Shown here: piece after piece, positions 51,601 through 64,000 of the stretch
Layout: every line of letters begins with the position of its first letter
How positions within the stretch are numbered: the first letter of the stretch is position 1
Assembly (NCBI GenBank): GCA_036937835.1
Contig: CM072860.1
Location: 4,109,001-4,173,000, forward strand
Reading direction: 5' to 3'
Length of the DNA: 64,000 nucleotides
Source: Pampus argenteus
Taxonomy: Eukaryota > Chordata > Actinopteri > Scombriformes > Stromateidae
Made by a program: the position numbers and the translations under genes
The notes under the pieces: model-generated
Databases searched by the model: none
The model's input: only the letters and a program-made list of their open reading frames with translations
Told to the model about the DNA's origin: nothing

Positions 51601-53004
51601 CTTTGCTTACTCGCATACTTTTAACAAAACAATTTGAATACAATTTATATAATCACAAACATTTGAGCAAAAGAAGCATTTTTTCAGTCGGATGACCTCG
51701 TTCTTCTTCTTCTCCTGTCCTCGTAGTACGCCACGACAGAGGAGGCAGTGGCCACCAGAGCCGCCCTCCATGGAGTGAAATGGCCTCAGAGCAATCCCAA
51801 AGTCCTCAGTGTGGACTTCTGTGAACAGGATGAGGTAAAATACAAATCCTGAAACCTGAGTTACATCACAGTAATTATTTTATTCAGATTTTACTGCCTA
51901 TAGTAACTTTGTTAGCAGATGATAATCAAAAGTTGTCATTTGTCTCTGATTTCTGTTCTTCTTTCCTGCAGCTTGACTTTCACAAAGGCGTCCTCAAGCC
52001 AGACAAAGAGGAGGACCACGTCCCGCAGCCCGGTGCTCCCCAGAACCGGCTGCCCCCACTGATGCCTGAACGGGACAGAGATAAAGAACGCGAGCGGGAC
52101 AGAGTCGGGGAACGAGACCGAGGCGCGGTAGGAGTGCGGGATCTGTGGGCGGAGCGACAGAGAGAGATGGAGCGCCGTGAACGGGCCCGTGGCGAGCGGG
52201 AATGGGACCGGGATAAGGTGCGGGAATTTGCAAGACCCGAAGAGGAAGAACGACGCTCTCGATCCAGAGACAGAGAGCGGAGGAGGAGGGAGAGGGCCAA
52301 GAGCAAGGAGAGGAAGACTGATAAAAAGGGTAAGATATCTCGCTGGTATGAGACAGAGATAAGGAAGGGAAACGGAGGAGAAAGGCCAGAATAAGTATGC
52401 AGATCGGATAACACACACACAGTTATTTTGTTATCATTGTTTGTTTTTCATGCATCCTTAATGAAACATAAAATATGTGTTTAACAGAGAAGGGAGACGA
52501 ACCTCCAGCTAAACTGCTAGACGACTTGTTCCTGAAGACCAAAGCAGCTCCGTGTATATACTGGCTTCCCCTCACTGAGGAGCAGGTTGGTACCTTACTG
52601 TCACATCGAGTGGGGTCTCATCGGTTTGAATTCCACGCATCTCATGTGACTAATTCGTGCTTTTCCTCCACCAGGCGGCGCAGAGGGTTTTGGACCGCAC
52701 AGAGCGGCAAAAGGAACGCGAGCGAAGGCGCAAGGAGCAGCAAGAAGAGGAGAAAAAGCGCGAAGAGGAGAAAAAAGAGAAGTCGAAGGTCCGGGAGAAG
52801 GAAGGCACCGTGACGGCGAGCAGCGGAGGAGCCGACGGAGACCGAGACAGGGACCGCGGCCGAGACCGAGAGAGGGAACACGGCCGAGACCGAGAGGGAG
52901 ACAAGAGGAGGGACAGCGGCCACCGGCCCAGACGACCCTCAGCGGGCACCGGCAGTGGACGGCGGTCTCGTAGCCGTAGCAACCCCAGAGACAGACGGCG
53001 CTGA
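36434..53004 (+). CDS. acin1: Acinus (apoptotic chromatin condensation inducer 1), long isoform
   Basis: Nuclear RNA-binding scaffold of the ASAP complex (with RNPS1 and SAP18), associated with the exon junction complex and splicing. Exons: 36434-36568, 37775-37840, 37940-38051, 38407-38480, 38676 or 38697-40019, 40363-40445, 44915-45035, 48891-48936, 49184-49329, 49495-49641, 49798-49969, 50162-50307, 51331-51438, 51727-51834, 51972-52329, 52488-52585, 52675-53004. All junctions keep frame, giving about 1190-1197 aa (human 1341). SAP domain at about 15-45 (LRVADLKAALEQRNLPKSGQ); acidic and Pro-rich middle; a Glu/Lys/Arg coiled-coil-like stretch encoded at 39650-39900; a conserved GRKRRWGSSTAVTAKKPSIS segment; an RRM (IIHVTNLVRPFTLGQLKELL to KVLSVDFCEQDE); an RSB motif for RNPS1/SAP18 (PAKLLDDLFLKTKAAPCIYW); and an RD/RE/RS-rich tail. 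It starts about 160 bases after the efs poly(A) signal. Confidence 0.94.
37241..37270. repeat. (TA)n microsatellite
   Basis: About 15 TA units in acin1 intron 1. Confidence 0.85.
41030..42299 (+). promoter_or_regulatory. acin1: Candidate internal acin1 promoter
   Basis: Within the large acin1 intron between 40445 and 44915. Contains CCGCCATTTTG (YY1-like, reverse) at about 41041-41051, a perfect NRF1-type palindrome GCGCATGCGC at 41615-41624, rising CpG content around 42000-42320, another YY1-like AACATGGCCGCC at about 42095-42106, and a 9-codon upstream ORF (42097-42126). It ends at the in-phase alternative first exon. Promoter activity is inferred. Confidence 0.5.
42300..42325 (+). CDS. 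acin1: Alternative first coding exon of acin1 (short isoform)
   Basis: ATG CTG TCC GAA GGC AAC AAA AAC GG followed by a strong donor GTAAGA. The exon leaves two bases, exactly the phase needed by the exon at 44915, so splicing gives MLSEGNKNGEVSEP and continues through the RRM, RSB and RD tail for about 601 aa. Mammals express Acinus-S and S' isoforms of about 570-580 aa that lack the SAP domain and arise from an alternative start, so this is the likely fish equivalent. The preceding context CCACAATG is a good Kozak match. Confidence 0.62.
44289..44348. repeat. Perfect inverted repeat (hairpin) in acin1 intron
   Basis: Left arm 44289-44311 and right arm 44326-44348 are exact reverse complements over 23 bp (ACTCATAGTCTGAGACACAC and the following ACA), separated by a 14-base loop. 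Part of the arm is CA/TG, but 14 bp are non-repetitive sequence. Confidence 0.92.
45905..45933. repeat. (TG)n microsatellite
   Basis: About 14 TG units in an acin1 intron. Confidence 0.9.
48575..48619. repeat. (CA)n microsatellite
   Basis: About 22 CA units in an acin1 intron. Confidence 0.92.
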
Positions 53005-54180
53005 GGGCCCGAGCGGCTGCGGGGGAAAGCTGAAGAGAGAGAGGGACGGTGACGGTAGCAGAGGACGCAGCAGGACAGGAAGTCTCCACACGGCGATGCA
53101 TTTCTCACGCCTCGAATTCAGGACTCACGTCTGCTCCTTGCTGCCTGCCTCACTGTGCTTTAATTCGTCCACTTTGATGCCAGCGTTGTCTTCCACACAC
53201 TTCAGCCATTTCCCCACCTCCTCTTCCTCCATGTCAATTTACACAGAAAATGTTGATTTATTGATTTTTTTGTTTATAGTGAAATGACGGTTTCGGGCTC
53301 CTGTTCTGTCTCTCTGTCTTCCAGAAGTACCATTCATCCCTCTCCCTCCTCTAGAGAGCAGCGTTCCTCCTTGTCTCCGTACAGTTGCTGTTAATTCTCC
53401 TCTGTTAAAAGAAAAGGAGCAGAGAGGGCGGAGGTTCTGTTGGCTCGGCTCAGCATTTTGTCCCGCTGAGGTTTGGGAGCCCGCCTCTTTATTTTAGTTC
53501 TGTGGGTACACAGTTCCTTCCTCCTCAAAGCCCTGTAATAAAACCAGTCGAAAATAGATCCCTGACCTTCAAATATTTTCTAGGATCAGTTTTTAGTGTC
53601 CCACTCTTCAGCGCTAGGATTTTTATTTTTTATTACTACTAAATTCACAGACCGTCTCTGTCAAAGTGAAGAAAGTTTTGTCCTTTGTTGAAATTTTCTG
53701 AATCATGTTCATTGTTTCAGACTTAAGAGGGTTGTTTGTGTGAGTAATAACCTTCATCTTCCCCCTTCTCTACCACAAAGGATGCATCTGGTACTGAAGT
53801 CTGAACACTGTAACCTAGAGAAGTGTGCGATAGGAAGAGACGCGATGTTACGGGACACATGCACACATGCCCGAGTTTGTCTTAACCAGTTAAGAAAGGA
53901 AGGATATGAAATTCTCAAGCAGAGGTTTATTACATAAATACTGGAAGCCGATGTTCCCTGCACCCGTCTCCATCTGGAAACGCCTCCTCTGGCCTGTCAA
54001 TCATATATATATATTTAAGGAGGTAAAATAAGTTTATCTTGTAATAGAGTAATAGTTCACTAGTTTTTAATATTTTTAATGTTAGTTGGAAACTTGTTTG
54101 ATTTGTTGCTTTTTTTTCCCGCTCCTGTAAGTACTGAATGTACCGAGAATTAAAAAAAAATTAATAAATTTAAATTGGCT
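53005..54180 (+). other. acin1: acin1 3' UTR
   Basis: Non-coding. Possible poly(A) signals at about 53537 (AATAAA) and 54163 (AATAAA). Just beyond, reverse-strand TTTATT near 54316 would serve ajuba, so the transcripts nearly abut. Confidence 0.6.
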
Positions 54181-54733
54181 CAGATTTGTCTCCGTGGATG
54201 TTTTTTTTTTGCTCTTTAAAAGTGGAAACGTTGAACTGTTTAACATATTTGGATTTTGATCAAGTTTTCAGGGCTTTAAAATTTGCACCGTCTTGTCAGA
54301 ACACAAATGAAAATATTTATTACAGCATAACAGAAATTACAGTAATGTTTTTCCCCAAAATTATACAGATTCACGTTACAAATCTCTTACAGTAAAGTCA
54401 AATTTAAGTGCAAAATGTTTGCTAGCAATAATATGTACAAAACAGTTGAGCGAGATCCCTTGTTCTTCTACAGCAAACAGTAGCCACATTTGGGGTAGAG
54501 GGTAAAAATAACAAATAAAGCAGTAGTTTCTTTCCCGTTCCCTTATAACTATGGTTCAATAATAGTACAAGAAGTACAGCAGGCAGTACACGTGACAAAG
54601 GAACTGACAAAAGTGAATCAGTGGAAATGTCTTAATATCAGCAGTTTTGTCTTGAAGTAAAGAGTGACAAAGCAAAAAAAAAAAAAAAGTATTTCGACCG
54701 TCCGCAGCTGCACCGGGTTGGTTGTTTGGGGGG

Positions 54734-60164
<5,431 letters not shown>

Positions 60165-61873
60165 GATGAAGCCTGTTATGTTACAGATTAATGTGCTCAA
60201 ATACAGTGTGTGTAGATGTACAGCAGAACAAAGATGCTCTTACAGTTTCCTCTATAGCAGCCTTTAAATTCTGTACTAGGAAATAAACAAAACAAAAAAA
60301 ACTGGCTTTAAACTACCAGCTTCTTAAAAAAATAAAATAAGACCACTTATACACACACACACAATAAATACAAAAATCAGATAAATAAGACCTTTAAGAC
60401 ATTTCAGGGTGGTTACATGACTTAAGTGTTCTGAGTCATCTGGTTTGCCCTCATGTGGAAAGTCCACAGGCGCAGGTAGGCTGTGGTGAGGAAGAATCCA
60501 TCGGATTATTAGACAAGCACTGATAGTTCAAGTCAACGCTGCCAGTGAATTAGAGAAACATACATCCAGGACACTTGTGTGTGACCTATGGTCGTGGAGG
60601 GCCTCCTTTGTGGACCCTCATGTGGCTCCACATCTGCATCTTCTCTCTGTTAGTTAAAACTCAACTGTTTATCCAGTGCGTGAATCCTTTTAAATTCAGT
60701 TGTTGTTGTTTGTTTGTTTTCTTTTTTTAAAACACAAAGAGTTTTCAGCAGGATGCAGGTTAATATCACTACTTCATGTAGGTCCAGTGTAGACAAGAAA
60801 ATAAATCCGTTTGTGCTCTGATAGTCGACTCACCCGACTTCTGCCATTCATCTCAGGACGAAACGTGCTCGTTGAAAAAACAAAACAACAAAAAAACAAA
60901 AACAAAACAACTAAAATATGTTTAACTTAACAGGCTACAGAAAACACACACACACACACACCGCAGGCTCTGGTCTCCTCCATCCGCCTGTGCTCGGCTG
61001 CTTTTATCATTCCCGTTTTTTTTTCCTGTCCGGGATTCGGTGATATTAGTAGCGGAGAAGTTTTGGAGACCGAGAAGGAAAGACTGGAAACCGGCGCTCC
61101 GTTACAAGCAGCCCGGCGCAGGACGAAACGAGTCGCTTGAGATAAATAAAATCCCTCCCCGTGTGCACTGCACGGTCGACAACTTTGTTTCTTTCTTTCT
61201 TCCCCCTAAATAATTACTTACCTCCCCCCTCTTTTTTTTGTTTTACAACAGTGTCAAGTTAGCGACAACTAAGAAATAATAGTTCCGGTTAGAGCTCTTC
61301 AAAACGAAAAGACCATCGTGTCCAAAACGTCCCGTTTAATGTCTCGAGAGATCTCGCGAGAGTGATAATTTTAAACCATAAACCATGAACTTTTTCTAAC
61401 ACTTACCAAGTGTTTTTTTTGTGCATAAACCTACCCATATCGTTGCTCACACGATAAAAAAGTATTTATATTATTATATTGTACAATGACAAATAACTTA
61501 AGGAACAACTTGTACAAAATCTCGCGATAGTTTCTCAAATCTAGGGTTACCATTCAAGACACGAACGTTATACTATAACGTTTTTTTTCTTCTCGCAATT
61601 TCAGTTACATAAACCAAGTAAACAAAATCTTAAACGTGGTTACAGATTTAGATTCGCATCACATATAAGTGTGTTTTGATGCATTTTTTTTAAGCTAATT
61701 GAGCCCCAGTGTTAATTACCAGCCTGCTTTTCTCTTTATTTTGAAGGTTTAATCTCGTAGCAACCGTTGCTAACGCGTCTCCGTGTGTTTAACTTGACGT
61801 TTCCTCTGTTCCTTTATCAGTCAGCGGCGGCGGCTCGTTTCCACCAGCAGGCCGGAACACCTTTCCTCCAGCC
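60165..61873. promoter_or_regulatory. ajuba / 80-aa gene divergent promoter region
   Basis: About 1.7 kb between divergent start codons. A CpG-bearing segment at about 60960-61380 includes a perfect TCTCGCGAGA palindrome at 61352-61361, partly overlapping CTCGAGAGATCTC, and a near match TCTCGCGATA at about 61520-61529. This decamer is the known BANP/ZBTB33-type promoter element. The rest (60165-60960) is probably ajuba 5' UTR and upstream sequence. Confidence 0.55.
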
Positions 61874-62828
61874 ATGACTGTTTCGTCATTCATACGCAAA
61901 ACTCCCTCCTCGGTGGATGTGCCCACTCAGCCAAGAAGAGCAGCTTTGTATAAAGTTAAATGCGGTACAAACTCACATAAAAATGTCTCCACAGGCTTTT
62001 TGCACTTTGAAATGAAGACTTTCAACCTACATATGCAAAAGCGAGGTGGCATTTTTGGGGTCAAAATGTGGGGGATATTTGGCCACTTTAGTGCAATTTA
62101 CACTCATTTAACTGACAGTTACACATTATGACATTTTAATGCTCCACAAATGTCTTTATAATTTATGATTACCACTTAACTTTACCTCCATATATTATTA
62201 AAATTCATACTGTGTGTCTTTGTCTGACTTTGTTAGACTGTATTTCTTAATTGTTATCTGCACACACACACACACACACAAACCTGCTGCTTCTGATGTT
62301 TTTTCAGTTGTACAATTGACATTAAAGCAAGCTATACAAGTTTTGAGAAGTGAATCATTTACATGAATATTCCCATTTTTCTGCTACAAATATTGACCCC
62401 ATTACATTTATTTGACAGGTGTGTTGACACATAGAAGGAATTTAACTGTTTTCACACAGAGAGCACAAAATCAAACTTAAACATTGGAAATTGTATTGGG
62501 TGCAATTTGTTGATGAGAATTATATAAGATTTAAAATGCATTGCCCTTAATTGTAATATATATATATATATATAAAACCCATGTCTATATTCTATTTTTG
62601 CTACTTTTAACTTAAATAAATAACTTCCTCCAATACTGTTTTAAACACTTGTAATCGCTGTTAATCTGCGTTACAGTCAAATCGTGTAAAAAAACTGCGT
62701 TGTTTTGGGCAACGGGCACTAGTTTATTGTACCACCAGCCTGTGGAATGCGCGGAGGGACACATCGGCGTGAGGCGACTGGTGAATTTTTTCGGCGTGTC
62801 TGAGTTCTCCAAGGACGATACAGAGTAA
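61874..62828 (+). CDS. Unrecognised two-exon small protein (80 aa)
   Basis: I do not recognise this gene. Exon 1 is 61874-61964 (donor TGCG/GTACAA) and exon 2 is 62677-62828 (acceptor GTTACAG/TC). The one-base overhang of exon 1 fits the two-base start of exon 2, and the joined frame runs to a TAA at 62826. The product starts MTVSSFIRKTPSSVDVPTQP, is basic in its first half (RRAALYKVK), has a Cys pair (CVKSC), one short hydrophobic stretch (TALFWATGTSLLYH), a second half with RRLVNFFGVSEF and an acidic end (KDDTE). No signal peptide is obvious; the basic, Ser/Thr-rich start could be a mitochondrial presequence. It lies head-to-head with ajuba, downstream of a TCTCGCGAGA element. Existence is supported by phase, plausible splice sites, in-frame ATG with a CAGCC context and protein-like composition; exon skipping or a chance frame cannot be excluded. 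Confidence 0.5.
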
Positions 62829-63937
62829 ACATCCCGCTACTATTTCAGGACTGGCCGGCATTAGTCAGTGCTGATTCCGGCTTGTTTGGTGGCAGTTAAC
62901 GGACACACCAAAAAACACAACAAGCCTCGATAAAAAAAAAAAGTGCGGCTGTGTTTGGCTTGGTGTGTTTGGAAAGGCTTGTCGGCTTTCTACCTGCCCC
63001 GGAGGCCCCTCCAGATGGAGCCTTTCATGGCCCCTGCGGTTCACCGGAGTCCCTGCAGCAGCCTCTGCAGACTCTGGCGGTTCACCTCACTGGCTGCGAG
63101 TGGCGACTTGTCTGAAAAGCTAACAAGAGAAATTCTTCTGGGCTTAGTGTCGAAGCTGTTCATACAAAAACAATACTTTGAAGAGCTGCAAAAGCTGCGA
63201 TGCTCCGTCTGTGTGTTTCTCTTCCAGCTAAATACAGTCATAATAATCGTTACAGATAGAGGCCCTAGACACATGAGCTCATCTATAGGCCTTTTTTTTT
63301 ACCCCTCTCATGTGTTGAGTAATCAACCCGGTCAAGGACAGACAAGCACAAGATGAGCACAATGTAAAAATGTGTTTTTAAAAAAAATGAAGGTTTTAAG
63401 AGACCATAGCTGTGATTTTTGCACATTTTAGCCCATTTACTACAATACAAACCATTTACTTTAAATTACAGAGCTAAAAAAGTTCTTTAAAACTGACTTT
63501 ACCACAAGATTAAAACCACAAATGCAAATTGACATTTAACCTAAAGCTTGAATATAAATGTTTCAAATGCAATCTATGAGATCTACATGTAAACTCTATG
63601 CAATTTAGCTGTATTATTATTATTATTTGTTTAATTATTACCAAACCCTAAATGGTGTATTGAATTTATATTAGCTTAAATTTCACACTATACTTTTGTG
63701 TTATTTATGTATAATTCTCATTGTTCAGTTTAAAAAAAACGTTTTAATGACTAAATAAAGAGAGAAAACTACTTTAATAAGAGAAATATTGAACTAAATC
63801 AGTATGAGAAGATAATGAATCTACTTTTTACTCACAGGAATATTAAATCCGTTTAAGCGGTTAACGGTTAACAGTAACCATGACAACAGCGCGTCTCTAG
63901 CGTCTCCTGGTGGTCAACGCTGAACAGTGCAAACAAC
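62829..63937. other. Intergenic / 3' UTR of the small gene
   Basis: AT-rich after about 63360. A 137-codon frame at 62943-63356 has no recognisable similarity and no good start context. An AATAAA lies near 63754. The last ~100 bases before 63938 become CpG-containing and look like a promoter/5' UTR for the next gene. Confidence 0.5.
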
Positions 63938-63971
63938 ATGGCGGCGGTCTGTAGGACATTGTGCTGTTCAG
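63938..63971 (+). CDS. First coding exon of a gene running off the right edge (possible mrpl52)
   Basis: ATGGCGGCGGTCTGTAGGAC begins an 11-codon exon (MAAVCRTLCCS plus one base) ending at a donor G/GTGAGG. The ATG sits in a YY1-like AACATGGCGGC element, a typical housekeeping promoter arrangement. A short Ala/Arg/Cys-containing start fits a mitochondrial presequence. Human MRPL52 maps near AJUBA and also has a first coding exon of about 11 codons beginning MAA, which makes it a candidate, but 11 residues cannot establish identity. Confidence 0.35.
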
Positions 63972-64000
63972 GTGAGGACAGAGGTTATCCACTAACTCAA

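Noticed and set aside
51936..52420. 140-160-codon frames on the minus strand opposite acin1
   Set aside because: Shadows of the Arg/Asp/Glu-rich acin1 exon 51972-52329, whose repetitive codons leave all frames open.
62943..63356. 137-codon frame after the 80-aa gene
   Set aside because: The predicted product has no recognisable domain, starts without a good context and ends in AT-rich sequence; more likely 3' UTR or intergenic.

Overview
This is a stretch of nuclear DNA from a ray-finned fish, probably a percomorph teleost. The evidence is short GT-AG introns, many CA/TG microsatellites, AT-rich 3' UTRs, CpG-rich promoters carrying the GCTAACGTTAGC palindrome, and proteins that read as vertebrate orthologues with fish-like divergence. 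No prokaryotic, viral or plasmid features were seen. The gene set corresponds to human chromosome 14q11.2-q12 (SLC7A8, NEDD8, GMPR2, HOMEZ, CIDEB, TINF2, DHRS4, EFS, ACIN1, AJUBA), in a different order.

Layout, left to right: the last eight exons of slc7a8 (+, 5' part outside the window) with a long 3' UTR; nedd8 (-) converging on it; gmpr2 (+), head-to-head with nedd8; homez (+, one coding exon); cideb (-), tail-to-tail with homez; tinf2 (+), head-to-head with cideb; dhrs4 (-), tail-to-tail with tinf2; efs (+), head-to-head with dhrs4; acin1 (+), starting about 160 bases after the efs poly(A) signal and containing an internal alternative promoter; ajuba (-), tail-to-tail with acin1; a two-exon 80-codon gene I do not recognise (+), head-to-head with ajuba; and, at the right edge, the first exon of another gene (+), possibly mrpl52. 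Exon boundaries were read by hand from splice sites and reading phase. Apart from slc7a8 and the edge gene, which are cut by the window ends, every gene listed closes into one continuous frame.

The genes do not form a pathway. They cover amino-acid exchange (slc7a8), ubiquitin-like modification (nedd8), purine salvage (gmpr2), transcription (homez), lipid-droplet biology (cideb), telomere capping (tinf2), carbonyl/retinoid reduction (dhrs4), Src/Cas adhesion signalling (efs), RNA processing in the ASAP/EJC complex (acin1) and LIM-scaffold signalling (ajuba). The repeated head-to-head arrangement suggests several shared promoters.

The points most worth checking are: an ajuba splice donor formed by the edge of a ~200-bp CA/TG array; the unrecognised 80-aa gene sharing a promoter with ajuba that carries a perfect TCTCGCGAGA element; a 23-bp perfect inverted repeat in an acin1 intron; a short-isoform acin1 first exon; and a TIN2 protein whose TRF1-docking motif appears to be lost.
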